DNA from: Onchocerca lupi
Lineage: Eukaryota; Nematoda; Chromadorea; Rhabditida; Onchocercidae
Length of the DNA stretch: 64,000 nucleotides
Direction: 5' to 3'
NCBI GenBank assembly: GCA_028564675.1
Contig: JAOVVO010000274.1
Coordinates: forward strand, 1 to 64,000
The notes under the pieces are model-generated. The model made no database searches and had not been told where the DNA came from. It saw only the letters and a list, made by a program, of their open reading frames with translations. The stretch's first letter is position 1, and every line of letters begins with the position of its first letter. A program made the translations under genes and the position numbers. This document shows, piece after piece, positions 33,901 through 45,800 of the stretch.

Positions 33901-36900
33901 CTTGATTGTTTCGTTCACTTAGCTACAAGATTATCTAAAAACTTATTGTAATTTAGCCCAGTAAACAAAATCTGGCTACTCAAATTATTAGCGACATTTC
34001 AAACTATTAGCTACATATTAATAAAATATAAAATCACAATCGAACTGTTTTACATCTAGTTATTCTACTAAGACGATATAAATAAATTCTTTCTATACCT
34101 CGAATGTAATTGTGGTTTCAAAAGTCTGTCTGGTATTGCTGGAACAGTCACTGGAGTTCGTTTCGAGCTAAAATTATATTAGAAGACACACGACATCAGA
34201 CGACACATCTTGTAAATATGGATATGCAATAAAAAAAATAGCTACCTTGCATCATGCAATTTTGCACCACCAAATACCGTTTGAGTCGGTTTAATTGGAA
34301 AGGATTTCTCAGAAGAGGCTTTTTCTTTATGTGCAGATAACTGAAACAATGTTATTAAATAGTCCGAAACATAAAAATGGAAATCATAATCGAAATATTC
34401 CATATCCAATTATTCCATTAAAACCACTATGAACAATGAATATGATTTACAATTTAAAAAAAAAAAAAAAATCGAAATAGCCATAAAGAATGGAAAGTAA
34501 GGGTTAGAAAAGGCAAACACACAACAAAATAATATGTGAGGAACTCAAATAAAAAAAACTATAATAGATAGGTGAAGTTAATGTAGATTCATCTATATTA
34601 GAATTATAGGGTATTAGGATTGTACGATCTATTTGGATGTGCTATGATTAAAAAACAAAAACTATCCTTTCATTTTCTTCATAATGATAATATATTTTAT
34701 GCAGACCTCTGAAAGAGGTTTTTTGCTTCGATCAATTATAGGAGGCTGATGAGAATGAAGTGCAGGATCATCAATTTGCGAATTAGAGTTTTGATTCGTA
34801 TTTCCGCATTTAGCCGTCTCCATTACGTTTGAATCACTTATAATTGAACTTTCATTTGTTGTACCTGCGGCATCTATCCTAACGTCAAATGATTCATCTT
34901 TCGGTAACAACGTTCTGCTTAAGGATGATCGTGATGATGTGTCAGAAATGTCTGTAAGATAACATAAGAATTTTTCTTTAAATAACTCAGAATGCACTGA
35001 CCAAAAGGCCAAAATGATCATAGTAATGTTCAAGAATATAAAATTTTGAAATAACTGTTTTCAGATTACAGATGGTCAAGTTTCTGCGGTATGGTATATT
35101 TATTCCAAATCGTCAAAGATAAAATAATAATCCAAAATTTGAAGAGTACTTGAAGATTCCATTAATACTGCGGAACAAAACGAAGATTGTCCTATATTAT
35201 TCACGACACTATCAGAAACACTCGAATGAGGCATTGACGATCCACTTGTTTTAGAATAAATCACTGGCAGTAACTGAGGATATTCTAAGGAATCAATCCC
35301 AAAACCTAAAGAACTCAATATGAGGTATTTCGAATATATTTAGCAAGATAAAGAAATAAAGCAATGAGGAACCTTTTTTGTATTCAGCAACAGCTCTAGC
35401 AAATTCAGTACGATTTGCAATATTCACAAATTTTTTTCGCATCGCAGATTTTGTAGATGTATGCATTGGATAATACAAACGCCAATTTTCAAAACCACCT
35501 TTCAAGAATTTTGGTAGTTTTTTCAACCGGAAGTTATTGTTATACTGCAATTGAGGTTTACTTTACATAATTATTCTATTATTTGAGATTGAAAAGATGG
35601 AGAAAAATTTTGAAGCAAGCGTGTGTTAATTTTCCGCTTATTTTCTTTATACCAGGATCGGCAAGACTTTATGCTGAGCAATTCGTCCTTCTTATTTTGC
35701 AAACTGACCTATCACTAATTTTCGAAACCTGTCTTATCCTGATATAGATAGCAGCAATGTCACAAATTGAAATATCATTTATTCCTTGGTATATCCTGAT
35801 GTCGTAAGGAGTTCTCCCAGATTACAATCAACTCTTTGGTTTGAGTTATATTTTAAAAAAGAAACACTTGTACAAAATAAAAAAGTAAAACCATCGATAA
35901 TGCGCTATATAGTATTTGTTCTTTTGATCCAGCAATCATATCTTTTTCCTCATTTGGAATATTCTCACTTCCCATAAGCACTACCATATCTACATCTGCC
36001 ATGCGCTGAAGGATAGCTCTTTGACCAATCTCTGCCGAACGAATCAGTGAAGAACCAATACAACTACAATATAACAACATTCAAGAAATAAAGAAATCGA
36101 AAATAGAATATATAAAACTGTTATTAATACTATTTAAGCTATAAAAGAATTAGTCAAATATAGCAAGATGAGTAATATCTATTTCTTGCCTTTCGAAACT
36201 TTGAACAAGAAATAATATTACTTTTTGCTACTTGAATATTTATATGCGTACCGATTTAAATGATTTCTAATTAAGATAAATGTGGCATCAAAATGTCACT
36301 AACATAGGTATAGAAAGGCCAAAACAATATAGGAACTAAGTAAGGAAGATTATTCTAGTGAAATGAGCCATTTCGTCACGTGAACTTCAGTTATTCGGTC
36401 AGTATGCATTAAATTAAGGTGCTGATTAAATTGTTTGTCATTAATGATCTAACTTTTACTGATTAAATCTTTTTTTTTTTAATGTTTAAATTTGGAATCT
36501 GTTCCTCTCTGAATGTTTGTTCAAATGTAATAACTTTCTGATTTTACTGCAAATAAATCTTATTGCAATTTAACGTCAAATTTGAATAAGTGGTATTGAA
36601 ACAGAAACGTCTGAAAAAGATGGAACTGAACCGAAATCTAAAGTCCAATCTCAATCAAATCATATGAAAAATAATTTGGAAAGAATATGCAGAAGCCAAT
36701 AAAATAACCCAGGAACAATAGCATCGACAGGAACCTGTGCGACCAACAACTGCCCAGCATTTGCATATTGAATGACATCCCTCTGATCATTTCGGTAATC
36801 AATAATAAGAGCTCGGTGTTTACAACTAACATAACGCACTAGGTCACGTGGGTCAATTACCATTGATTCATCTTAAACATATATAGTTATAACAAATTTC

Positions 36901-37975
36901 AATCAGATATATTAAATGAAATATTGTAAAACATTTAAAAATTCTGAACCGATTTCTATAGCCCTAATTCAAAACAAGTTCAGTACCACAGTTATCGGTA
37001 TTTAGAAGTGTTCTAAATAAGTCTGTGAAGGCATGTTTGTGAAGGATTCATAGAAGGAAAAGAAATTCTGTTACTAAATCATAAAAAACATTTAGTGGAA
37101 AAATTTTTCCAATTTTTAATTTTGTACCTACGAAAGAAAAAGGAATTCTGTTACTAAATCAAGTAAAGGGGAATGAGAAACGTTTATTCAGAAATAAGAC
37201 ATTACCAGCAGTCAAAACAACATTACCCATAAAATAATCTTCGTCTTTTCGTGTTTCTTCACGCTGCACAACTGATGAATCTCGCTCATCGTAGCTTTTC
37301 TCAACTTTCTTCAACTCGTATCGTTTATTTAAACTTTCTTCCAACTCATTCAAATAAGCAATACATTGATCAAATAAATAGTAAAAACGACGACCATCCT
37401 AAAAATAGAAATTCGGCACATGAGTCAGATGCATTTTCCTTCTTTTCCTGCATTTTCAAACGCATGAATCAAAAAAATGTTGATATAAATTCTGAACAGT
37501 AAGAGCAAGCAAGAAAGTGTACTATTCCAACAAAAATAGCATCATTTTTTATCCTATCATAAGTATTCAGTTCATTCAGTTTATTGTTACCGGTGAATTT
37601 TTAAATTCTTGAAAATCGCTCTTGCCGATAATTATTTTCGAAATAATGCCCATTCGTGTGAAGAGCTTGTATGCATCTTCTTCGTCACCCTCCTGCATTT
37701 TCAGCTTTGCTTCATCGAAAACCCGTTCCGCATGATCGAATGCTCTATAAAAGTTCCCACACGATTGTCATTATCTGTTTTCTACCTATTCCAATATTTT
37801 GGGATCAGAAAAATAACATCAAACAAATTAAAGTGACTTACTTAATGCAAACAAGTCGTGAAATCGTATGTTCCCACTTCTGTTTGTGGGTAGCATCACA
37901 CCATGATTTCAAATGTTCCAAGCTGCTGAAACGTAAATCGGCGAGACGATTTATTATGGGACGATTCAAAACCAT
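30905..37975 (-). CDS. USP8: Ubiquitin carboxyl-terminal hydrolase, USP8/UBPY type
   Basis: This cysteine deubiquitinase class acts on endosomal cargo and ESCRT-0. Exons, 5' to 3': 37842-37975, 37591-37744, 37206-37398, 36709-36871, 35892-36063, 35373-35544, 35150-35305, 34707-34951, 34246-34340, 34099-34167, 33804-33883, 33557-33687, 33287-33392, 33089-33196, 32830-32949, 32203-32343, 32019-32114, 31653-31775 and 30905-31084. The helical N terminus fits the USP8 dimerisation domain. A rhodanese domain spans ALIIDYRN to FLKGGFENWRLYYP. A Ser-rich linker has USP8-like PPIIDRSKKP. The Cys box is NLGNTCFVNSVLQTL, the zinc ribbon CNKC...CPDC, and the His box HRGSLNSGHYTAVV. The junction between 33804 and 33687 does not close in frame, and the exon ending at 33557 appears to use a GC donor. 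ATG follows an acceptor (TTTACAG) by one base, suggesting trans-splicing. Confidence 0.93.
37061..37166. repeat. Short direct repeat in USP8 intron
   Basis: ATTCTGTTACTAAATCA occurs at about 37064-37080 and again at about 37144-37160, each preceded by an A/G-rich stretch. It lies in the intron after exon 3. Confidence 0.7.
37484..37580. repeat. Diverged direct repeat, copy 1
   Basis: This intronic stretch of the USP8 gene aligns with 38110-38205 just upstream of its start codon. Shared order: AAATTCT, AGTAAGA-CAAGCA, AAAGT-TA, CAACAAAAA, TCATTTTTT, CTATCA. Confidence 0.6.
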
Positions 37976-39550
37976 ACTGTAAATAAAACATTCACAGTTT
38001 TTTCAACCGACTGTGACAAGCAACACCAAAAAATGGTCACATATATCGTTCATGAATTAATTTGTAAGTAGCAAAAGTTCGAAATGCGTTAGATGGAATA
38101 TAGTACAAAAATTGCTAATACAAATTCTAAATAGTAAGAACAAGCAGGAAAGTATATTATTTCAACAAAAACAAAGTCATTTTTTTATTCTATCAACGAA
38201 AGAAGTATCCGTTTTATTAATATGTGAACTGAATAAAACCTCAAAAGCATCTACTACTGTCCCATAATTACACTTAGTACCTTACTCTTTTATTAGAAAA
38301 TAACCTTCCCCTTCCTGGTCAAATAACAAAAATCCTTCACGGCTTAGTAAAATAACAGCCTGACTAACATCAATGCTTCATTTATACCATTCCTTGCAGC
38401 TCATTGCTGTACAGCAAAGATCCAGCCATTACAATCAAATCCAGATCTTAGATTTGGATGCCAGTTAGCTAAAATTTGATGCGTTGTTGATAACAATGAT
38501 TATTCTTTATCACTCGACTTGTCACGTTATGCAATTCATGCTTCCAACGTTAGTGTATTGTTGGCTCAGTCTGTGGGTCAGGTTTCAAATTTTTTGTGCT
38601 GGAATTTCAATTTTTTTTGTTCTTGTCCTTACCTGGTCTTTTCGAGGTAATTAATAATTCCATGACTCTTCAGTTTAGGAGATCTGGTAACTGTTTTGTG
38701 AATCTTGATTTCGATAAGTGATAATATAAGGTATATCCGAGAAGCTTAAAGAAATCAAGAAGACCCGCCATATGTAGGTTCTTATTATCCATATTCTAAT
38801 CATCGGATAATTTTAATGAAATTTTCGCATCGCAGACTTCTTCCTGATGGTAGATACAGCAGATTCAGTTCGGAAGATTCCCTTTAATCACTTTCTTTTT
38901 ATCCATTCTTTCTTATTACTCCCTAGGGTCTTTATTTCCAGCTTTGACCTACCTTGACTTATCATTTTTGAGAATCAGTTTAAGTTTTTAATAATTAAAT
39001 TCACAAAAATAATGAGATATTACCTATAAGTGAGTGCTTTCTCGTGGATTTAAGATTGCTATGCAGTTAGTGATTGCTTATGAATACGGTTTTGGGAATA
39101 GATGTGGAGAGTAAGAGTATTCACTGTTGATTGAAAAGAGGAGAGACAGAATTCTCGTGTACCGAACACGACTGTACAGTGAATCTCAATACTGTACTGT
39201 ACACGGTAGACTTTGTGCCGATATCACTGTTGGTAGCAGTTAAAGTATATCGAATATTTTAATCTATGTTTTTCCATTTGCTGCTGGCAAGTTTTAAATT
39301 TTGCAAAGAATTCTAAAATTTGCATATCCATATTGACATTTTCATCTATAAGCCGTTCTAGAATGTACATCAGTGGTGAAAATCATTTCGTCCCTCATTG
39401 CCTGGTTGCTTTTGCACAATATTCCGCCTTCCTTCAGGAGTTATTACTGTTTGTGAGTTATCATTTGTAGGTAATTACCAAGAGGCGCCATTGCTATGTG
39501 GCTTTACCTTGAAAATTCTTGAAATCTTACTATTTCAAATAGATTTTGTA
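37976..39550. other. Divergent intergenic region, USP8 and eIF4E
   Basis: About 1.6 kb separate the two divergent start codons. It must hold the promoters of both genes, and no coding region is seen. It carries the second copy of a diverged direct repeat (38110-38205) and is less AT-rich than the flanking introns around 38.3-39.3 kb. No TATA box or other core element could be assigned by eye. Confidence 0.5.
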
Positions 39551-39558
39551 AATTCCAG
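39551..39558 (+). promoter_or_regulatory. Candidate SL trans-splice acceptor, eIF4E gene
   Basis: AATTCCAG ends at 39558, eleven bases before the start codon, with no coding exon upstream. It fits a spliced-leader acceptor. Confidence 0.45.
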
Positions 39559-39569
39559 CTTCGGATAAT

Positions 39570-41671
39570 ATGCCTGTACCAAAATCGGAGATTATTAAGC
39601 AAAAGTCAACCACTGACGCGGGAAATCCGCAAGAAACAGTCGAGGAAACGGCTCAGTCTAATGATAATGAAGATGAAGCGAATCATGGTGATGTGAGCTA
39701 TTCATAAATTATTTCAGATATCAATAAATATGAATTAACGCGCTTCATAAAATTTCTGAGCAACATTTTGGTTGGCAGTATCGTTGTATTAATGAATACT
39801 ACTTTGTATTGTTAAAGGATTCTCAGCGCAGTATTGTGTAACATTTGATGAAGAAAGAATATGAAATACAGTGATATAAATTCGAAGATACTAGAAAAAT
39901 TTTTAGACTTTTATATTTGTAGTTAATAAAAAAGCTTGAGACTGTTTACGAAATAGCCTTTACAAAGAAGGGATTTTATAAGTCAATGAATTATTTGAAA
40001 TGGTAGAGACTGTGAACATTTTATTGCAGTAAATATTTCGTAGGAAACATATTTTTCCTAACCGTTCGCATTGCAACTGATATGCATCAAAATGTAGTCT
40101 AATGGCTAAGAGAATTACTGGTATGGGAGGTTGGCTCCTTAACATGACTAAAACTCCACCATTTCTGATCAGAAGATAGTATTCCGCTTTATATTGTCTT
40201 AAAGTCTGAACCGCATAGCTGTTCAAGCTTAATGATAAAAGCATTCCTTTGAATATAGTATAGTATATCTATTTCTTTTTTTAGAATGATTTTTAACGTC
40301 CATACATTTCAAGAAATACTTTCAAGACTTACTGTTTTTCAGCGGTCTGAGCCTCATAATCCTTCTGCAACAGCTCCAGAATCACTTACACGTCATCCTC
40401 TGCAGTGTCGATGGGCTCTTTGGTATTTGAAGGCCGATCGAAACAAAGATTGGGAAGATTGTTTGAAACAAGTAGCCGTTTTTGACACTGTAGAAGATTT
40501 TTGGGCGTGAGTTAATTTCAGAGTCACCTTCAATCATACTAGCTTTTCATTTCTTCTACCGATTTACACTTGTTTGATATTCGGAGCTCTGTGAATTTAT
40601 TTTATTCATTTGCTTCTATTCCATAAGTATTTTATTTGAAGCCAGTTATTTCTCGACTGAAATCGATCTCCGATATACCGAAAGCTTCGGTTTGAAATTA
40701 CAAGTTAATACATCTGCATTTGAAAACAGTTATTGGTTTCCATCAGTCTATTAGAACTAATGATTTTTACCAGAAAACTTACAGATTTCAATTTATTTCA
40801 GCTTGTACAATCACATTCAGACGGCTTCGGGTCTTAATTGGGGAAGTGATTACTATTTATTTAAAGAGGGTATTAAACCGATGTGGGAGGACGAAAATAA
40901 TGTGAAAGGAGGTCGATGGCTTGTTGTTGTCGACAAACAGAAACGGACACAATTGTTGGACCATTATTGGCTTGAATTACTAATGGCAATTATCGGGGAG
41001 CAGTTTGAAGAACATGGGGAACATATCTGTGGTGCAGTGGTAAATGTTCGTCAAAAAGGTGATAAGGTGAGAACATTCATTCATTGGGAGTGTGGAAGAT
41101 TTTAAATGTTTTATAAAAGTGGTAATTAATGTAATTGCGTTAGCGTTTTAATTGATGTAACCGAAAGCTATGGTTCGTCGATTTCCGAAGTTTTAGGTTT
41201 CTTTATGGACGCGTGACTCACTGAAAGATGATGTAAATTTGCGTATTGGACAAATTTTGAAGACAAAACTTGAAATCCCCGATTCAGAACCGATTCGTTA
41301 TGAAGTTCATAAGGTAATTTTATGTCCACTTTTGAACTTACTGAAAGTAAGTGAATTATTTTGTTCAACTAATTTCTCTAATAGCATCTGATTTTTCAAG
41401 AATAGCATCCTTTTCCAACATTTAAAAATGCAGTCGCATTATCCTGGATCACCGTCGTCACTGGGACTGAAGTTGGTCCTCATCTCCCTTTCAAATGAAA
41501 CTTTCTTGTGGTAGGTAGTTAAGGATTCAGCTCGCAGCAGAAATTATCTTATATGTTTTGCAAAAAGTTATATCCTGTTTTATGTTTTCTTTCTTTTTTT
41601 AGGACTCATCGGTGCGTACAGGTTCGATGGTAAAACCCCGTATTGTCATTCCAATGAAAGAAACGAGATAA
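39570..41671 (+). CDS. ife-3: Eukaryotic translation initiation factor 4E
   Basis: This is the cytoplasmic mRNA 5'-cap-binding subunit of eIF4F. Five exons give 245 residues, all phases closing: 39570-39692, 40343-40506, 40802-41066, 41197-41313 and 41603-41671. After an acidic, non-conserved tail of about 60 residues comes HPLQCRWALWYLKADRNKDW, whose last Trp is the cap-stacking W56 of human eIF4E. FDTVEDFWALYNHI is the 4E-BP/eIF4G-binding face. GIKPMWEDE holds the second cap-stacking Trp (W102) and its Glu. CGAVVNVRQKGDK supplies the phosphate-binding Arg and Lys. In C. elegans the neighbour of egl-8 is ife-3, and here the gene also neighbours a PLC-beta; I use the symbol on that basis. Several eIF4E paralogues exist in nematodes, so orthology rests mainly on position. 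Confidence 0.96.
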
Positions 41672-42869
41672 ACGAGCATAAAATTGCATTTGTACACATT
41701 AATGTATTTTCTTACTGGAACTGATTACTTTACTAAGCTTCAGTTGCTGTTTTGTTGTTTTCTTTTTGTATCCTGATATGGCTTTTGCCTGATTTTATTC
41801 GTTGAAAAAATTCTCCAATAAGTTTTTCTTTTTTTTTTTTTTTTTTATAATTGCAGTCATATTTAGAATATATATTAAGAAAAAAGTTCTGTCCTAAGAT
41901 TACACATATTATTTAGAATTTTTATTACTATTACACATACTGCCGCAGATATATTTTAGTCCCTCGTCTCGCCATATTTGTGCCCGTTTCTTAAATCTGA
42001 GCTTTTAATTGGCATACCATGAATTTATATAAATTAATGGTGACTAAAAATATTTCACATAGATCACGACTATCTGAATGTTGAGCTTCGGAATTCCTTT
42101 CAAATCGAAAACTTCAGAATGATATATTTACAGCCTTACTCGTGCACCTTGAAATCATCTTTTCACTAGCTGTTGCATGTCTCATTTCATTTCTCTAATG
42201 ACCCCTCGCGTGCTGTGTTCTGTGCTCATTTGCGGATATCAAAGAAAACTGTAGCATTTTAGAAAACGTACGGGAATTGAAATGAGATTTAACACGTTTG
42301 ATGTTATATTCAATTAATATCCTGACTGAGCAAAAGTGCGAACCTCCTCGGAGCATGGTCACATTTTCATTTCAAAACAATTTATAAAAAAAGAATCGAT
42401 ATACAGCGCATAAAATTAAAATATTAAGAACTTGAGAGATGAGATTTCCTAAAGTAAGGTGACTTGAAAAAGTCACATCGATGGGGTCTTCTCTTACTGT
42501 TTTAACGGAAATACGGACTACGGCGAGAAAATGTTTTTCGGAATGCTCCACATCGATTTCCGCAAGTTGTCAGCAAATAAATTCAGGTTTTGATGCTAAC
42601 TGAGTTTCTCGATGACTCATTTCTTCTAATTCTAGCTCCTGAAAAGCGCTTACCTCCAGTGAAAGTCGAAAGATGGGGAAATAAATGAAATTTTTTTAAT
42701 TTCGTTCGAAATCAATCATATCAACTCTACTGATTTCTTTACAATAAATTATTTTGAAACGAGGTAAATCTTGAAACATTCAAGAGTAGCTTTGAAACTT
42801 AAAATTAATACTGCACTTATATCAAGAACCATGAAGATTTCTATTTTGGAAAAAAAAGCTCGATTGATT
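41672..42869. other. Convergent 3' flank of eIF4E and PLC-beta
   Basis: The two genes converge here over 1.2 kb. I see no gene. A poly(T) run lies at about 41828-41848, and the rest is 3' UTR or intergenic DNA of ordinary composition. Confidence 0.5.
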
Positions 42870-45800
42870 TCAAAGAAAAACCTTTTCTGCATCTTTTTCA
42901 AACTCTTCATATTGCTCTTCATGTCTTTTCATCAACTGTTCCTCATGTTTCTGGGCCCTTAAACGTAATAATTAAAAAACTTGAAATTAATAAACAAGAT
43001 TTCTGTTTGAATAATGATTAGAAAAATCAAACCAAGTGAAGATATTCATCATAAATAACTACTCACTTTATAGCCAACCTTTTCCGCTCTTCACAGAACA
43101 CTTTCAAATTTTTTTCATTCATTTCTTTTATTCGTCGATCCCTTTCTGCCTTTGTTTTGATGTTTTTATCCTATTAAAGCAAAAAGATCAAAAGTTTTAT
43201 CTAATATTCTCCGTAGGAAGCGTATTAATATAGTGAAACATTCAACCACATGTCCAAACTGAAATCGTAAATGAAGTACCTGTTGTATAGCTCGAGCATC
43301 ATCCATATTTTTTTTTGTTTGTGCTAGCTTCAAATCTTTGTTCTCAGCTTCCAGCCTTAGCTTCAGCATATTCATCTGCTGTTTTTGAGCATCTTGAAGC
43401 AGTTTTCTAAAAGATATCCTTCTGTATGAAAGTCAACAGTGTGGAATCAATGTTTTATAAGCCTTCAGAAACAGTAATGACTTAAAATAATTGGTAAGAT
43501 CGCCGAAAATGCCGGTTCATTTATATTTATGAGAGCGGATCAAACTGCTCCAAACATTGCACTATCTTATGATTTTTGATTCTTCTGGGAAACACAACCT
43601 TCATTATTCCAAACTGTTTAATAGTTATATGCTACGATAATATATTGAGACTGGTTTCGCTTTTGTGAGAGAAGATAAATTAATAATCACCCTAAACATT
43701 CAAATTCTTCTTTTATTTGGGACCGCCTTAGATCGTGACATTCCCTTTCATGTCTTCGCATCATCGATGACCATTCATTAGTTTGAGACAGCACTAAAGA
43801 TTTCATCTGAAAGACACCAGTTCAGATTATTTGCATAAGACTGATGGAAAGTTGAACCTAAAAATCTATTAGAAAAGGATTTGAAATTGAATTTAGAAGT
43901 CCTGCTATCAACAGTCTTAAATGCATCCCTAATTCCTAAAGTTTTGCTATATTTGTATTCATACTAAATTCAAACTAAGCCTTGTCATTTTCAAAAAACA
44001 TCTATTTAGTTTACAGAAGAAAAGAGGATGAAAGATTCCCCACGCTTCTTCCATAAAATTAAGTACATAACGAAGGAACCCAAATTCTTCCCTGACCTGA
44101 ATATGTGCCATGTAAATTTTTTAATAGTTATTTCATAAAGGGAACAAACAATAAACAAAGTTGATGACAACACACTTTATGACTGTTAATCATGTCAATA
44201 TTGTTCGGTGTTGGTTCGGATTTCATAGAAGACAGTGATTGATGCTTCTGACTGCTTGAATTATTAGCCATTGTTCGCCATTTAGAATGCTTGTAACTAT
44301 CACAAATCAATCTATCGACAGTCATTTGCTATAATTGGTGGAATGCATTAATAAAAAAGAAGACAAATATAAATCTCTGCAGGAGTATTCTGTAAAGATT
44401 TCACCAACTGAAAATATTAATAAAAGCATTTTCATTTAATATTCTTTAACCCTACCCATCATCAATCATGTTATCAATAAATAATATAAAATTGTATAAC
44501 GCAAACAAAAGATTTATGCTAATCAATATAAAATAGGCAATGCTAATGTCCATAATTCCAAATTTTGTGTTCTGAGTATGGAGAGATTTTCAATCCCATA
44601 TTTTTTATTCTTAGATAGAGTAAATTTAGAAAGTAATTAAATTATAATAGTATAAATTTGAGAAATTTACTGTTCATAACATTTAACAAACAGAAATTTA
44701 CTGTTGTTATAAACTCAGTCTAATGCCAAATGTAAATATTTTTTCAATCCAAATAAAAAACGAGTGAAATCTTCAAGTAATCTTTGTACTCCACAAAATA
44801 TTTGAATGAATAATGTTGTCTGCAACAGTTATATAAGGTAATCAGTACAATACATGTGATTAGAGATTTTTGATTCAAATGATTAGTTCCTTACAGAATA
44901 TTTTGGAAGGAAAGAGCGTATTTAACAAATAATGACTCATAAAAGCAAATACCTGCTGCTTTTGAACTGATCCTCTCTGTTTTTGATGTCGCTTTTTCAG
45001 TTCGTTCATATCTTTCTGAAATTTCCGGACTAATTTTTGAAAACATTTGTCTTTCTTCAAATCGCTAATATTAATTGCTTCCATCTGAAAACAATTTGAG
45101 TTATCCTTCCGTGATCACTTAAAAAATGCTTTTAGGAATACATGATTTTGATATTGTATATCATTTTACACCATCTCTAAACAAAATTGGGAATAATAGA
45201 TATGGCATTTAATAAAATCGTCATGCTCAAAGTAATCAAAGCAATATCTGATTCAGAATTTTTATATGTGACAAACTACAAATCTGAAGATTTTAATCAT
45301 TTCTTGATGAATCAATCCATTTACGAATCTTTGCTTAAATTACACGCTTCGAACTTGAAACAGAATTTCTTCAAATATTCATTGCTTTAGAGCTACGAAA
45401 GTGAGAAAAATGAGCATAATCTTCTGCTTTTTTTAAACTTCCATCAAACAGTTCGTGATAAATTAACAATGCAACGATTACCTGTACATTCATCACTGCT
45501 TCCTGATAGACAGCAGTTTGATGCCGACAATAAAAACTGACAATTAAATGATAAGGTATATAACGAAATAATGCATCTGTATTTGTGAGAACATGAGAAT
45601 TCAAAGCTTCTTTCTGATGACTAAGAGCTGCATAATCATAATCGCAGATTCTTCTTGAAAAGATTCGAATCTCGCGATTTAATAACACTCGAAGTTTTTC
45701 GATCTCTGTAATCACAAAATCAGTGACTTCATTTAAAAAACTCATGAGCTTTTGATGAAGTCTTTTGAATTAGTGAAGTTATTGATTTTGTGATCATAGA

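Noticed and set aside
35780..35850. Possible extra USP8 rhodanese exon reading WENSLRHQDIP
   Set aside because: It has no usable donor before a stop, and the flanking exons (35892-36063 and 35373-35544) already join in phase.
45371..45481. Extension of the nested intron ORF to the stop at 45371
   Set aside because: A strong CAG|GTAATC donor at 45482 makes the downstream part look intronic.
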